NCBI RefSeq assembly: GCF_009792795.1
Contig: NZ_VKHQ01000004.1
Span: 62,001-126,000, forward strand
Length of the DNA stretch: 64,000 bases
Direction: 5' to 3'
Source: Cognatiluteimonas profundi
GTDB taxonomy: Bacteria > Pseudomonadota > Gammaproteobacteria > Xanthomonadales > Xanthomonadaceae
Part shown: in pieces, positions 29,025 through 38,728 of the stretch
Layout of the letters: the number at the start of each line of letters is the position of its first letter
Numbering within the stretch: the first letter of the stretch is position 1
Translations under genes and position numbers: made by a program
Notes under the pieces: generated by a model
Told to the model about the DNA's origin: nothing
Seen by the model: only the letters and a program-made list of their open reading frames with translations
Databases searched by the model: none

Positions 29025-30524
29025 ATGTCCCTCGAATTCACCCTGAACCGCACTTCCCCCGCCGACGTCGCTGCCGACTGCATCGTGGTAGGCGCCTTCG
29101 CCGCCGGCGCCACCGCAGGCGTCTCGCTCAGCCCGGCCGCGCAGGCGATCGATGTCGCCTCCAGCGGCAGGCTCGCTGCGCTGGTTGCCCGCGGGGACGT
29201 CACCGGCAAGACCGGCACGACCACCTGGCTGCACGACCTGTCCGGGCTGAAGTCGCCGCGCGTGCTGGTAATGGGATTGGGCGAACAGGCCAAGTTCGCG
29301 GTTCCGCAATACATCAAGGCCATCGGCGATGCGGCGCGTGCGCTGCGTACGGGCCCGGTGAAAAGCGCCGTGCTGACCTTGTCCGAGATCGCCGTGCCCG
29401 GGCGCAATGCCGCCTGGAACATCCGCCAGGCCGCGATCGCCACCAGCCATGCCTGCTATCGCTACACCGCCACGCTGGGCGCGAAGAACAAGAAACGCGA
29501 GGAATCGGGGCTTGCGTCGCTGGCGATCAGCGGCGACGACGCCACCGCGCTGTCGCAGGGCAGCGCGATCGCCGCCGGCGTCACCTTCACCCGCGAGCTC
29601 GGCAACCTGCCACCCAACATCTGCAACCCGTCCTACCTCGCCGACCAGGCACGGGAACTCGCGGGGCGCCTGTCGAACGTGCATTGCGACGTGCTCGATC
29701 GCGAACAGATGCGCACGCTGGGCATGGGCTCGCTGCTGGCCGTGTCGCAGGGCTCGGCGAACCCGCCCAAGCTGATCGTCCTGCGCTATACCAATGGCGG
29801 CGACGCGAAGCCCTACGTGCTGGTCGGCAAGGGCATCACCTTCGACACCGGCGGCATCAACCTCAAGACGCAGGGTGGCGTGGAGGAGATGAAGTACGAC
29901 ATGTGCGGCGCGGCCACGGTCATGGGCACCTTCGTGTCCGCCGTCGGCATGCAGCTGCCGATCAACCTGGTCGTCATCGTGCCGGCAGTCGAGAACATGC
30001 CCGATGGCGACAGCTACCGTCCCTCGGACGTGCTCACCAGCATGTCGGGCAAGACCATCGAGGTCGGCAACACCGACGCCGAAGGCCGCCTGATCCTCTG
30101 CGACGCGCTCACCTACGCGCAGCGCTTCGAGCCGCAGGCGCTGCTCGACGTCGCCACGCTCACCGGCGCCTGCGTGGTCGCGCTGGGCAAGTACGCCGCC
30201 GGCCTGATGAGCAAGCACGACGACCTGTCGTCCGAATTGCTTGCCGCCGGCGAAGACACCTTCGATCGCGCGTGGCGCCTGCCGCTGTGGGACGAATACC
30301 AGTCGATGCTCGATTCGGCCTTCGCCGACGTCTACAACATCGGCGGCCGCTGGGCCGGTGCGATCACCGCGGGCTGTTTCCTGTCGCGCTTCACCGAAGG
30401 CCAGCGCTGGGCGCACCTGGACATCGCCGGCGTCGCCAATGGCGACGGCAAGATGGGCATGGCCACGGGGCGACCGGTCGGACTGCTGTCGCAGTGGCTG
30501 CTCGACCAGGCCCAGAACGGGTGA
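29025..30524 (+). CDS. pepA: Leucyl aminopeptidase (PepA/M17)
   Basis: Cytoplasmic M17 metallo-aminopeptidase, 499 residues. The two-metal site shows in [21 protein letters not shown] (Lys and Asp ligands), [11 protein letters not shown] and the signature N349TDAEGRL356, with the catalytic arginine R355. The N-terminal ~170 residues form the DNA-binding/regulatory domain known in E. coli PepA. The upstream open frame reaches 28920, but ATG at 29025 starts MSLEFTLNR as in relatives. holC and valS follow in the E. coli order pepA-holC-valS, separated from pepA by a palindromic repeat. Confidence 0.96.
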   Translation: MSLEFTLNRTSPADVAADCIVVGAFAAGATAGVSLSPAAQAIDVASSGRLAALVARGDVTGKTGTTTWLHDLSGLKSPRVLVMGLGEQAKFAVPQYIKAIGDAARALRTGPVKSAVLTLSEIAVPGRNAAWNIRQAAIATSHACYRYTATLGAKNKKREESGLASLAISGDDATALSQGSAIAAGVTFTRELGNLPPNICNPSYLADQARELAGRLSNVHCDVLDREQMRTLGMGSLLAVSQGSANPPKLIVLRYTNGGDAKPYVLVGKGITFDTGGINLKTQGGVEEMKYDMCGAATVMGTFVSAVGMQLPINLVVIVPAVENMPDGDSYRPSDVLTSMSGKTIEVGNTDAEGRLILCDALTYAQRFEPQALLDVATLTGACVVALGKYAAGLMSKHDDLSSELLAAGEDTFDRAWRLPLWDEYQSMLDSAFADVYNIGGRWAGAITAGCFLSRFTEGQRWAHLDIAGVANGDGKMGMATGRPVGLLSQWLLDQAQNG

Positions 30525-30529
30525 GAGTC

Positions 30530-30615
30530 AAAAAGGGGTCAGAGTGAAGTTTTGCGAATGGAATGCTTCGGGGAAGTCTGGATCCTCGGCGCAAAATTCA
30601 CTCTGACCCCTTTTT
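30530..30615. repeat. REP/RAYT-type palindromic element
   Basis: An 86-base element between pepA and holC with perfect 19-bp terminal inverted arms: AAAAAGGGGTCAGAGTGAA (30530-30548) and its complement (30597-30615). The pairing continues inward for seven more base pairs (TTTTGCG, with one unpaired G at 30549) to give a long cruciform. The GGGGTCAGAGTGA core is characteristic of dispersed repeats found with REP-associated tyrosine transposases in gammaproteobacteria (recalled knowledge). Positioned between two operon genes it could also stop or stabilise transcripts. Confidence 0.8.
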
Positions 30616-30633
30616 GCCCCCGGATCCCTCCCC

Positions 30634-31056
30634 ATGCCGCGCGCCGATTTCTACCTGATCGCCAAGGAGCGTTTCCGCGAGGAGCCGCTGCTGCTGGTGT
30701 GCGAACTGGCGCGCAAGGCTTACGACGCCAACCTGTGGACGCTGGTGCTCGCGCGCGACGCCGACCAGGCCGAGGCGCTGGACGAGATGTTGTGGGACAT
30801 GGGCGACGATGCCTACATCCCGCACCAGATCGCCGGCGATGAGGAAGACGCATTGACGCCCGTGCTCATCGCCACCCCCGATATCGACGCGGCGATGCGC
30901 CCGCTGGTGATCAACCTGCGCGATGGCGCGGTCGAAGGCAGCTTCGAGCGCGTGCTGGAAGTCGTGCCGGCCGACGATTCCGCGCGCGAGCCGTTGCGCG
31001 AGCGCTGGAAGCAGTACAAGGCGCGCGGGTTGGACCTGAAAAAATTCGACATGTGA
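30634..31056 (+). CDS. holC: DNA polymerase III chi subunit
   Basis: Clamp-loader accessory subunit that binds SSB and the psi subunit. A 140-residue protein, near the E. coli 147, beginning with the typical MPRADFYLI and containing [23 protein letters not shown], the conserved HolC helix region, and [37 protein letters not shown] at the C-terminus. It follows pepA across the palindromic repeat and precedes valS by ten bases. Its partner psi may be the small gene at 34398. Confidence 0.93.
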   Translation: MPRADFYLIAKERFREEPLLLVCELARKAYDANLWTLVLARDADQAEALDEMLWDMGDDAYIPHQIAGDEEDALTPVLIATPDIDAAMRPLVINLRDGAVEGSFERVLEVVPADDSAREPLRERWKQYKARGLDLKKFDM

Positions 31057-31066
31057 TGCGATCCCG

Positions 31067-33856
31067 ATGACTGCGCTTGCCCCCGGCTACGACCCCACCC
31101 AGTTCGAAGCGCGCCTCTACGCGCAGTGGGAGGCCAGCGGCGTGTTCAAGCCCAGCGGCAAGGGCGAGCCGTACTGCATCCTGCTGCCGCCGCCGAACGT
31201 CACCGGCACGCTGCACATGGGGCATGCGTTCCAGCACACGCTGCAGGACGCGCTGGTCCGCTACCACCGCATGCGCGGCTTCGACACGCTGTGGCAGATG
31301 GGCACCGACCACGCCGGCATCGCGACCGAGATGGTGGTGTCGCGCAACCTCAAGCTCGAAGGGAGCGCGGACACGCGCGACTCGCTGGGCCGCGAACGTT
31401 TCGTCGACAAGGTCTGGGAGTGGCGCGAGCAGTCCGGCCACACCATCGAGCGGCAGATGCGGCGGCTGGGCACGTCGGGCGACTGGTCGCGCAGCGTGTT
31501 CACGATGGACCCGATGGCGGCCGAGGCCGTGGTCGAGGCGTTCGTGCGACTGCATGCCGACGGCCTGATCTATCGCGGACAGCGCCTGGTCAACTGGGAC
31601 CCGGTGCTGAAGACCGCGATCTCCGATCTGGAAGTCGTCAGCGAGGAGGAAGACGGTTTCCTCTGGTCGATTTCCTATCCGCTGACCGATGGCAGCGGCT
31701 CGCTGGTCGTGGCGACGACGCGTCCGGAAACCATGCTCGGCGATACCGCGGTGATGGTGCATCCGGATGACGAGCGTTATGCGCACCTGGTCGGAAAGAC
31801 CGTGACGCTGCCGCTGACGGGCCGCGAGATCCCGGTCATCGCCGATGCCTATGTCGACCGCGAATTCGGCACCGGCGTAGTCAAGGTCACGCCGGCGCAC
31901 GACTTCAACGATTACGCCGTCGGCCAGCGGCACTCGCTGCCGCTGATCAACATCTTCACGCCTGACGCCGCGACGAACGACGAGGTCCCCGCGCAGTATC
32001 GCGGCCTGGATCGTTACGATGCACGCAAACTCGTGCTCGCCGATCTCGACGCCGCGGGACTGCTGGTCGAGACCAAGCCCCACAAGCTGCAGGTGCCGCG
32101 CGGCGATCGCACCGGGCAGGTGATCGAGCCGTATCTCACCGACCAGTGGTTCGTGAAGATGGAGGCGCTTGGACAGCGTGGCCTCGAACTGGCCGAGACG
32201 GGTGCCGTTCGCTTCGTTCCGGGCAACTGGATCAACACCTATCGCCACTGGATGGAGAACATCCAGGACTGGTGCATCAGCCGGCAATTGTGGTGGGGCC
32301 ATCGCATCCCGGCGTGGTACGGCACCAACGGGAAGGCGTATGTCGGACGCACCCTGGAAGAAGCCAGTGCCAAGGCCATCGCGGATGGATATCAGGGCAC
32401 GTTGAGCGACAGTGATCGCGACAACGACGTCCTGGAGACGTGGTTCTCGTCGGCGCTGTGGCCCTTCAGCACGATGGGTTGGCCGGATGCCGGCCTGATG
32501 GGAGAACGCGGGTTCGACCGCTACCTGCCCTCGTCGGTGCTGGTCACCGGCTTCGACATCATCTTCTTCTGGGTCGCCCGGATGATCATGATGACCGACA
32601 AGCTGGTCGGCGAAGTGCCATTCCACGACGTCTACATCACTGGCCTGGTCCGCGATTCGCACGGGCAGAAGATGTCCAAGTCGAAAGGCAACATCCTCGA
32701 CCCGCTGGACCTGATCGATGGTATCTCGATCGAGGCACTCGTCGCCAAGCGCACGGCGGGCCTGATGCAGCCACGCATGGCCGAGAAGATCGAAAAGGCC
32801 ACGCGCAGGGAATTCCCCGACGGCATCCCCGCGTTCGGCGCCGATGCGCTGCGCTTCACCATGGCAGCGCTCGCCGGCCATGGCCGCGACATCAAGTTCG
32901 ACCTCGGCCGCGCCGAGGGTTACAAGAATTTCTGCAACAAGCTGTGGAATGCGACGCGCTTCGTGCTGATGAACACGGAGGGCGCCACGTTCAGCGGCGC
33001 TCCGCAGCCGCAAACCGATGCCGAGCGCTGGATCCTCGCGCAACTGGACAGGGTCGCCGCCGAAGCCGAACAGCATTTCGCCGCCTACCGCTTCGACCTG
33101 CTGGCGCAGTCGCTGTACGAGTTCGCCTGGAATGATTTCTGCGACTGGTTCGTCGAGTTGTCCAAGCCCGCGCTCAATGGCGACGCCGCCGCCGCGGCGC
33201 AGAGCACGCGACACACGTTGCTGTTCGTGCTGGAGCGGCTGTTGTCGCTGCTGCATCCGCTGATTCCCTTCGTCACCGAAGAGTTGTGGCAATCGGTCGC
33301 GCCCCGGCTTGGGATTGTCGGTGGCACGATCATGCTGCGGCCGTATCCGCAGGCGGGCGACCTCACGGCCGCGCCATCGGATGCCGCGGCGGACATCGAA
33401 TGGCTCAAGGCGATGGTGACCGCGCTGCGACGCGTGCGCAGCGAGCTCAATGTGCCGCCTGCAAAGCTGGTGCCGCTGCTGCTCGCCGATGGCGGCGCGG
33501 GCGATCGCGCGCGGGTTGGGCGCTTCGCTGCATCGCTGCGGTTCCTCAACAAGCTCGATTCGATCGACTTCATCGGCGATGCGAACGACGCACCCGCGGC
33601 CGCTTCGGCCGTCGTCGGCGAACTGAAACTGCTGGTGCCGCTCGAAGGCCTCGTCGACCTCGGCGCCGAACGCGCGCGCCTGGACAAGGAACTCAAGCGG
33701 GTCGACGCGGAGCTCGCCAAGTCCCGGAACAAGCTCGCCAGCGACACGTTCGTGCAGAACGCGCCAGCCGCCGTCGTGGAGCAGGAGCGCCAGCGCCTGC
33801 TCGACTGGGGCATGCAGCGCGAAGCGCTGGCGACGCAGCGCGCGAAGCTCGCGTAG
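31067..33856 (+). CDS. valS: Valyl-tRNA synthetase
   Basis: Class Ia aminoacyl-tRNA synthetase, 929 residues. The HIGH signature is HMGH at 50-53 ([10 protein letters not shown]) and the KMSKS loop is at 535-539 ([10 protein letters not shown]). Editing (CP1) and anticodon-binding domains lie between and after. The C-terminus is a typical ValRS coiled coil, [20 protein letters not shown]. Starts ten bases after holC. The stop codon TAG (33854-33856) is inside one arm of a palindromic repeat. Confidence 0.97.
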   Translation: MTALAPGYDPTQFEARLYAQWEASGVFKPSGKGEPYCILLPPPNVTGTLHMGHAFQHTLQDALVRYHRMRGFDTLWQMGTDHAGIATEMVVSRNLKLEGSADTRDSLGRERFVDKVWEWREQSGHTIERQMRRLGTSGDWSRSVFTMDPMAAEAVVEAFVRLHADGLIYRGQRLVNWDPVLKTAISDLEVVSEEEDGFLWSISYPLTDGSGSLVVATTRPETMLGDTAVMVHPDDERYAHLVGKTVTLPLTGREIPVIADAYVDREFGTGVVKVTPAHDFNDYAVGQRHSLPLINIFTPDAATNDEVPAQYRGLDRYDARKLVLADLDAAGLLVETKPHKLQVPRGDRTGQVIEPYLTDQWFVKMEALGQRGLELAETGAVRFVPGNWINTYRHWMENIQDWCISRQLWWGHRIPAWYGTNGKAYVGRTLEEASAKAIADGYQGTLSDSDRDNDVLETWFSSALWPFSTMGWPDAGLMGERGFDRYLPSSVLVTGFDIIFFWVARMIMMTDKLVGEVPFHDVYITGLVRDSHGQKMSKSKGNILDPLDLIDGISIEALVAKRTAGLMQPRMAEKIEKATRREFPDGIPAFGADALRFTMAALAGHGRDIKFDLGRAEGYKNFCNKLWNATRFVLMNTEGATFSGAPQPQTDAERWILAQLDRVAAEAEQHFAAYRFDLLAQSLYEFAWNDFCDWFVELSKPALNGDAAAAAQSTRHTLLFVLERLLSLLHPLIPFVTEELWQSVAPRLGIVGGTIMLRPYPQAGDLTAAPSDAAADIEWLKAMVTALRRVRSELNVPPAKLVPLLLADGGAGDRARVGRFAASLRFLNKLDSIDFIGDANDAPAAASAVVGELKLLVPLEGLVDLGAERARLDKELKRVDAELAKSRNKLASDTFVQNAPAAVVEQERQRLLDWGMQREALATQRAKLA

Positions 33857-33878
33857 GGCGGGTCTCGACCCGCCCTAC
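33853..33878. repeat. Short palindromic repeat at the valS stop codon
   Basis: Perfect 12-bp inverted arms GTAGGGCGGGTC (33853-33864) and GACCCGCCCTAC (33867-33878) with a TC loop. The valS TAG lies within the left arm. It shares its core with the pair of hairpins between groL and groS (50172-50236), so it belongs to a dispersed family. It could act as an end-of-transcript hairpin. Confidence 0.8.
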
Positions 33879-33912
33879 CTCATGCGGGAAGAGGTCCAGG
33901 CAAAAGCCGGAC

Positions 33913-34398
33913 TCAGTCGTCGGCGAACAGTTCCTTCGCCATCACGATCGCGTCCTCGCGGCCACCGCGCGCCGGGTAATAACGCGGGCGCCGGCCGATT
34001 TCGTTGAAGCCTTCCGAATCGTAGAGCGCGATGGCCGACGTGTTCGACGGCCGGACTTCCAGGAATACGTGCTGCGCGCCCCGATGCCGCGCGGCCTTGA
34101 GCAGTGACCGCAACAGACGCCGGCCATGGCCCTGGCGCTGCACTTCAGGGGCCGTGCAGACATTGAGGACATGCGCTTCATCCGCGGCGATGGTCAACAT
34201 GCCGTAGCCGATGATCACGCCGTCCAGTTCGAGCACCCACGCCGGATAACCCGCGCGCAGGCAGTCGTGGAAGATGCCGCGCGTCCACGGAAACGGATAC
34301 GCGCGCAGCTCGATGTCGAGCACCGACTCCAGGTCGTCCACGCGCATCGGCCGCATCGTGGCCGGTGCAGGATCGGCGTGGCCTGCCTGCGCGCTCAT
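33913..34398 (-). CDS. rimI: Ribosomal protein S18-alanine N-acetyltransferase
   Basis: GNAT acetyltransferase modifying the N-terminus of ribosomal protein S18. The 161-residue protein has the acetyl-CoA loop QRQGHGRRLL at 87-96 and the family-typical C-terminus GRRPRYYPARGGREDAIVM. ATG at 34398 overlaps the stop of the upstream small gene as ATGA, so the start and translational coupling are clear. In E. coli the gene immediately before rimI is holD; here the same position is taken by the small gene at 34398-34649. Confidence 0.92.
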   Translation of the reverse strand: MSAQAGHADPAPATMRPMRVDDLESVLDIELRAYPFPWTRGIFHDCLRAGYPAWVLELDGVIIGYGMLTIAADEAHVLNVCTAPEVQRQGHGRRLLRSLLKAARHRGAQHVFLEVRPSNTSAIALYDSEGFNEIGRRPRYYPARGGREDAIVMAKELFADD

Positions 34399-34649
34399 CA
34401 GGGGTGGCTTCGCAATGTCCGCAATCGGGGCCACGACGCGCGCTTGGCCGCGACATCGCCGCGAAGCTGCGCCCATTCCTGCAGCATGCGCAGCACCTGC
34501 GCCAGGTCGGCTGAATCGCGATCGCGCCCGACCGCCCGCAACAACGCATGCAGCAGCGGATCGTCGGGCACCACTGGTGGCGCCTGCACCAGTGGCTCCA
34601 GGCCCAGTGCCGCGAGGATCTCGCGCTGGAACGGATCCCACATGGTCAT
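34398..34649 (-). CDS. Small coupled protein, candidate DNA polymerase III psi (HolD-like)
   Basis: An 83-residue protein (MTMWDPFQREILAALGLEPL...) with the start ATG overlapping the pssA stop (ATGA at 34646-34649) and its own stop overlapping the rimI start. In E. coli holD directly precedes rimI, and the psi subunit is known to be short and poorly conserved; the N-terminal WDPFQREILAALGLEPLV could be the short helix-plus-linker by which psi contacts the clamp loader. This is inference from position and length; similarity is weak. ATG at 34643 (MWDP) is an alternative start. Other options are an unrelated xanthomonad-specific protein. Confidence 0.6.
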   Translation of the reverse strand: MTMWDPFQREILAALGLEPLVQAPPVVPDDPLLHALLRAVGRDRDSADLAQVLRMLQEWAQLRGDVAAKRASWPRLRTLRSHP

Positions 34650-35443
34650 CCCGACAGGGCCTGCGATGATGCGCGCCGCCGCGCCCAGAGCACCGGGCCG
34701 GACAATGCGTAGACGGTGGCCGCGGCCAGCAACAGCTTCGGCGGGTCGAGCACCAGTGCGATCAACACCGCAAGCGCGACGACGATGCCCATGAACGGAA
34801 CGCGGTCTCCCTTCGGACCGCGCGCGCCCTTGAAGCTGCTGTAGCGGATGCGGCTGACCATCAGCAAGGCGGCAATGACGGTGACCGCGATGGCGACGTA
34901 GCGCATCTGCGGGCCCTGGAGATCCAGGTCGGTGCAGGTCCAGACAAAGCTGGCCATCAGTCCCGCGGCCGCCGGGCTCGCCAGTCCGATGAACCAGCGC
35001 TTGTCGACCTGGGCCACCTGGCTGTTGAATCGCGCCAGGCGCAGCGCCGCGCACGCGGCATAGAGGAAGGCGGTCAGCCAGCCGATCTTGCCCGGCGTGA
35101 CCCCGTCCAGGCGCAACGATGACAGCGCCCAGTAGTACATCACCAGTGCTGGCGCCATGCCGAAGCTGACAAGGTCGGCCAGCGAGTCGTATTGCACGCC
35201 GAACTCGGTCTGGGTGTTGGTCATGCGTGCCACCCGACCGTCGATGCCGTCGAGGATGGCGGCAATGAAGATGGCGATGCACGCCGCCTCGAATCGGCCC
35301 TGCGAGGCCGCGATGATCGCGAAGAACCCGCCGAAGAGCCCCCCGGTGGTGAACAGGTTGGGCAGCAGGTAGATCCCCCTGCGGCGCGGCACTGCCCGCA
35401 GCTCAGCGCGTTCGCCGTCCTGCTCGTCGGTGTCTTCGTTCAT
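34646..35443 (-). CDS. pssA: CDP-diacylglycerol-serine O-phosphatidyltransferase
   Basis: Makes phosphatidylserine from CDP-diacylglycerol and serine in the inner membrane. A 265-residue polytopic protein with the CDP-alcohol phosphatidyltransferase motif D65GIDGRVAR73 and the further residues G82 and D86SLAD90, so all residues of D-G-x2-D-G-x2-A-R-x8-G-x3-D-x3-D are present. The PssA type II membrane enzyme fits the length. Start ATG at 35443. Transcribed with the small gene and rimI, all overlapping by four bases. Confidence 0.95.
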   Translation of the reverse strand: MNEDTDEQDGERAELRAVPRRRGIYLLPNLFTTGGLFGGFFAIIAASQGRFEAACIAIFIAAILDGIDGRVARMTNTQTEFGVQYDSLADLVSFGMAPALVMYYWALSSLRLDGVTPGKIGWLTAFLYAACAALRLARFNSQVAQVDKRWFIGLASPAAAGLMASFVWTCTDLDLQGPQMRYVAIAVTVIAALLMVSRIRYSSFKGARGPKGDRVPFMGIVVALAVLIALVLDPPKLLLAAATVYALSGPVLWARRRASSQALSG

Positions 35444-35518
35444 GTCCGGAGTTTAACGGGCTTGCACCGGGGACGGCGCGATGCTGCAATCAGGCTTCCC
35501 TCGTGCACGAGAACCCCG

Positions 35519-35926
35519 ATGACCACCAGGATATTGCCGGCACTGTTGGCGGCCTCGCTGCTGCTTGGTTGCGCCACGCTGGCCAACGCCGCCGGCCTGT
35601 ACCAGTGGAAGGACGCAAAAGGTGTGACCCACTTCGCCGATGCGCCGCCACCCAAGGGACACTTCACCGCACGTGATGTCCATCCCGGCGATCCCGCGCC
35701 GGCCGCGCCCGATGCCGCGAAACCCACGCCGGCAAGCACCAATTGCTCCCTCGCCCAGGCCAACCTCAAGCTGCTGCAGGCCGGCGGGGCCATTGGCGTG
35801 GATGCCGATGGCGACGGCAAGCCCGATGGGGCGATGACTGCCGACGAGCGCGTGAAGCAGACCGAGCTGGCGCAGAAGAACATCGGCGCGTTCTGCAGCA
35901 ACGGGGCGCCCGCCGCGTCCCCATGA
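35519..35926 (+). CDS. DUF4124 domain secreted protein (first of a tandem pair)
   Basis: A 135-residue exported protein. Signal sequence [24 protein letters not shown], with a possible lipobox LLLGC at 14-18 or signal peptidase I cleavage before AGLYQW. The DUF4124 motif [16 protein letters not shown] (26-41) follows, a short domain common in exported proteins of beta- and gammaproteobacteria. The rest is proline/alanine-rich plus a small acidic stretch [11 protein letters not shown] that resembles a calcium-binding loop. The next gene carries a related domain and starts four bases inside this stop (ATGA). Confidence 0.75.
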   Translation: MTTRILPALLAASLLLGCATLANAAGLYQWKDAKGVTHFADAPPPKGHFTARDVHPGDPAPAAPDAAKPTPASTNCSLAQANLKLLQAGGAIGVDADGDGKPDGAMTADERVKQTELAQKNIGAFCSNGAPAASP

Positions 35927-36207
35927 GAGCTGCCTGGGCGATCGCCGCCGGGCTTGCACTGGGCGGGGGCGCCGCCTGGTGGTTGTCGCACGAGTCGCCG
36001 GGCGCGGAGCACCAGCGGCGTGCCCGTGCCGAGCAGGCGGCTGCCGCCAGCGCCCGCGACGCCATCCCCTCCCTGTATCGCTGGCGCGATGCCAATGGCG
36101 TGCTGCAGGTGACGGACAAGCCGCCCAAGGGCGTCCACTACGAACGCATCGGCCAGCGTCCGCGCGACGGTATCGAGGTTCGCGGCGACCGCCCGCCAGC
36201 CCGCTGA
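35923..36207 (+). CDS. DUF4124 domain membrane protein (second of the tandem pair)
   Basis: A 94-residue protein with an N-terminal hydrophobic stretch [21 protein letters not shown] (signal anchor) and a DUF4124 motif [16 protein letters not shown] at 50-65, followed by KPPKG, which repeats the WKDAKG...KG pattern of the preceding gene. Starts by a four-base overlap (ATGA at 35923) with the first DUF4124 gene. The two are presumably coupled and cotranscribed; function unknown. Confidence 0.75.
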   Translation: MRAAWAIAAGLALGGGAAWWLSHESPGAEHQRRARAEQAAAASARDAIPSLYRWRDANGVLQVTDKPPKGVHYERIGQRPRDGIEVRGDRPPAR

Positions 36208-36251
36208 CAGTCGCATGGCAGAATGACGGCCCCCTCGCGCGAGCCGTCCCG

Positions 36252-37967
36252 ATGCGTTTGTCCCGGTTCCACCTCCGCACCAGCAAGGAAACGCCCGCCG
36301 ATGCCGAGATCGTCAGCCACAAGCTGATGCTCAAGGCCGGCATGCTGCGCAAGCTCGCCGCCGGCATCTACACCTGGTCGCCGCTGGGCCTGCGCGTGCT
36401 GCGCAAGGTCGAGCGCGTGGTGCGCGAGGAAATGGACCGTGCCGGCGCGATCGAGCTGCTGATGCCGACCATCCAGCCGAAGGAACTCTGGGAGGAGACC
36501 GGGCGCTGGCAGAAGTTCGGCCCACAGCTGCTGAAGGTCAAGGACCGCAAGGAGGCCGACTACTGCTACGCCCCGACCGCGGAGGAAGTCATCACCGATT
36601 TCGCGCGGCAGGAGCTCGCGAGCTACAAGCAGTTGCCGGTGAACTTCTACCAGATCCAGACCAAGTTCCGCGACGAGATCCGCCCGCGTTTCGGCGCCAT
36701 GCGCGCGCGCGAATTCCTGATGAAGGATGCGTACTCGTTCCATGCGGACGAGGCCTCGCTGGATGCCGAATACCGCAACATGTACGACACCTACGCACGC
36801 ATCTTCACGCGCCTGGGCTTGAAGTTCCGCGCGGTGTTCGCCGACACCGGCGCGATCGGCGGCAGCGCGTCGCACGAGTTCCACGTGCTGGCGGACTCGG
36901 GTGAGGACGCCATCGCGTTTTCCGACGGCTCGGATTACGCCGCCAACGTCGAGCTGGCCGAAGCCGTATCGCCAGGTGCACGTGCGCCGGCTATGGAACC
37001 ATTGCGCAAGGTCGACACGCCGACGCAGAAAACCTGCGAGGACGTCGCCGCCCTGCTCGGCCTCCCGCTGCAGCGCACGGTGAAGTCGGTCGCGCTGATG
37101 CGCGCGGCGACCGACGGCCAGCCGGCGTTCGTGCTGGCGCTGGTGCGCGGCGATCATTCGGTCAACGAGATCAAGCTGTCCAAGCTCGACGGGATGTCGG
37201 ATTACCGGCTCGCGAACGAGCAGGAGATCGTCGACCACCTCGGCAGCGAGCCCGGCTTCCTCGGCCCGATCGCGCCGAAACGCCCGATCACAGTGATCGC
37301 CGATCGCAGCGTGGCGGCGATGGCGGATTTCGTCGTGGGTGCGAACGAGTCCGGATTCCATATCGCAGGCGTCAACTGGGGCCGCGACCTGCCCGAGCCT
37401 GCCGTGGTCGCCGACATCCGCAACGCCATCGCCGGCGATGCATCGCCGGATGGCAAGGGCGTACTCGGCATCGCGCGCGGCATCGAGGTGGGCCACGTGT
37501 TCGCGCTCGGCGACAAGTATTCCGAAGCGATGGACTGCACGGTCCTCGACGCCGCCGGCAAGGCCGTGCATCCGCTGATGGGTTGCTACGGCATCGGCGT
37601 GTCGCGCATCGTTGCCGCCGCCATCGAACAGAACCATGATGATGCCGGCATCCTCTGGCCGGAGGCGATGGCGCCCTGGCAGGTGGCCGTCTGCGTCATC
37701 AATCCGAAGAACGATCCGGCGGTCGCGGACGCAGCCGACGCGCTCTATCGCGAATTGCTCGCGGCGGGCGTCGATGCGGCGCTGGACGATCGTGGGTTGC
37801 GTGCGGGGGCGATGTTCGCCGATATCGAACTGATCGGGATTCCGCATCGGGTCGTGGTGTCCGAGCGGGGGTTGGCGGCGGGGATGTTTGAGTATCGGGC
37901 GCGTTCGGGCAGCGAGTCGGAGCAGCTGACTCGCGAGGCGTTGCTGGAAAGATTCCGCGCCGCTTGA
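36252..37967 (+). CDS. proS: Prolyl-tRNA synthetase (bacterial type)
   Basis: Class IIa aminoacyl-tRNA synthetase, 571 residues, bacterial ProRS with the extra editing (INS) domain between the class II motifs. The start [19 protein letters not shown] is the typical N-terminus; class II motif regions show in [15 protein letters not shown] (motif 1), [25 protein letters not shown] (motif 2), and [21 protein letters not shown] (motif 3). The insertion region [12 protein letters not shown]... fits the trans-editing-capable INS domain. The ATG at 36252 lies inside a longer open frame; start by family alignment. Confidence 0.95.
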   Translation: MRLSRFHLRTSKETPADAEIVSHKLMLKAGMLRKLAAGIYTWSPLGLRVLRKVERVVREEMDRAGAIELLMPTIQPKELWEETGRWQKFGPQLLKVKDRKEADYCYAPTAEEVITDFARQELASYKQLPVNFYQIQTKFRDEIRPRFGAMRAREFLMKDAYSFHADEASLDAEYRNMYDTYARIFTRLGLKFRAVFADTGAIGGSASHEFHVLADSGEDAIAFSDGSDYAANVELAEAVSPGARAPAMEPLRKVDTPTQKTCEDVAALLGLPLQRTVKSVALMRAATDGQPAFVLALVRGDHSVNEIKLSKLDGMSDYRLANEQEIVDHLGSEPGFLGPIAPKRPITVIADRSVAAMADFVVGANESGFHIAGVNWGRDLPEPAVVADIRNAIAGDASPDGKGVLGIARGIEVGHVFALGDKYSEAMDCTVLDAAGKAVHPLMGCYGIGVSRIVAAAIEQNHDDAGILWPEAMAPWQVAVCVINPKNDPAVADAADALYRELLAAGVDAALDDRGLRAGAMFADIELIGIPHRVVVSERGLAAGMFEYRARSGSESEQLTREALLERFRAA

Positions 37968-37989
37968 TCAGTCACTTTGCGCAACTGCC

Positions 37990-38230
37990 TGCGGCGCGAT
38001 AACGCTTTCGCCGTTGGCGAGTTACTTTTCTTTGATGGCGCCCAAAGAAAAGTAACCAAAAGAAAGGGCGCTTTCCCCGATCAAGGCCAACTTTGGTTGG
38101 CGCGTCCCTCGACCATTTCCAGACTCGCCATCCTGGCTCGGCTGAAAACGGCGCACATCCATGTGCGCCGCCCTCCGGGTCGCTGTGCGAGTTCGCATTC
38201 CGGCTCTTCTTGAAGAGCGACGGCCACAGG
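37990..38230. repeat. Dispersed xanthomonad repeat with a long hairpin
   Basis: The 319-base gap between proS and the H-NS gene has no gene but a repeat of the kind scattered in Xanthomonadaceae genomes (recalled). Its core is a perfect 14-bp inverted repeat, GTTACTTTTCTTTG (38021-38034) and CAAAGAAAAGTAAC (38043-38056), with an eight-base loop. The AT-rich arms contrast strongly with the surrounding GC-rich DNA. The flanks (CGCACATCCATGTGCG and similar) appear part of the same unit. Exact boundaries cannot be set without other copies. Confidence 0.7.
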
Positions 38231-38286
38231 TCGCGCCCGGCCTGTTGCGCTGGCACAATCGCTGGATTCGGATCAAGGAGATTGCC

Positions 38287-38658
38287 ATGTCGATCGACGT
38301 CACCCGGTTGTCGGTCAAGGAGCTCGACGCGCTGATCAACCAAGCGAAGAAGCGCAAGGCGACCTTGAGCAAGCGCAAGCCGGTCGCGGTGGTTCGCCAG
38401 AAGCTGACGCAGCTGGCCAGGGCGGAGGGCTACTCGATCGCGGAACTGTTCGCGCCGGGGCCAGCGGCGACTCCGCGTGCGGTCAAAAGCGCTGGGAAAG
38501 CCAGCAAGTCGAAGGGCGTCTCGACAGGCAAGGTCGCGCCGAAATACCGCAACCCGTCCAATCCCGCGCAGACGTGGGCCGGTCGTGGGATGCAGCCGAA
38601 ATGGCTGGCCGAGGCGATTGGCAAGGGCGGCAAGCTCGAGGATTTCCTGATCCGCTGA
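38287..38658 (+). CDS. H-NS family nucleoid-associated protein
   Basis: A 123-residue DNA-binding protein. The N-terminal part (residues 1-40, TRLSVKELDALINQAKKRKATL) is predicted helical for dimerisation, a low-complexity Lys/Ala linker follows, and the C-terminus has the H-NS DNA-binding domain YRNPSNPAQTWAGRGMQPKW with the AGRG AT-hook-like loop and ending EDFLIR. Likely a silencer of AT-rich or foreign DNA. Start ATG 38287; a rho-independent terminator is 27 bases after the stop. Confidence 0.9.
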   Translation: MSIDVTRLSVKELDALINQAKKRKATLSKRKPVAVVRQKLTQLARAEGYSIAELFAPGPAATPRAVKSAGKASKSKGVSTGKVAPKYRNPSNPAQTWAGRGMQPKWLAEAIGKGGKLEDFLIR

Positions 38659-38685
38659 GCCGGCGGCATTGCGCGGAGACGACAA

Positions 38686-38714
38686 CGCCGGCATCTGCCG
38701 GCGCTTTGTTTTTG
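38686..38714 (+). terminator. Terminator after the H-NS gene
   Basis: Perfect 8-bp stem CGCCGGCA/TGCCGGCG (38686-38693, 38696-38703) with TC loop and a following CTTTGTTTTTG. Confidence 0.85.
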
Positions 38715-38728
38715 CGATGGGGTGATGT

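Noticed and set aside
30911..33292. A ~793-codon minus-strand open frame opposite valS
   Set aside because: Shadow frame; valS has all its signature motifs.
38021..38056. Interpretation of the AT-rich hairpin as a terminator for proS
   Set aside because: Arms are AT-rich and 54 bases past the stop, with no T run; better explained as part of a dispersed repeat.
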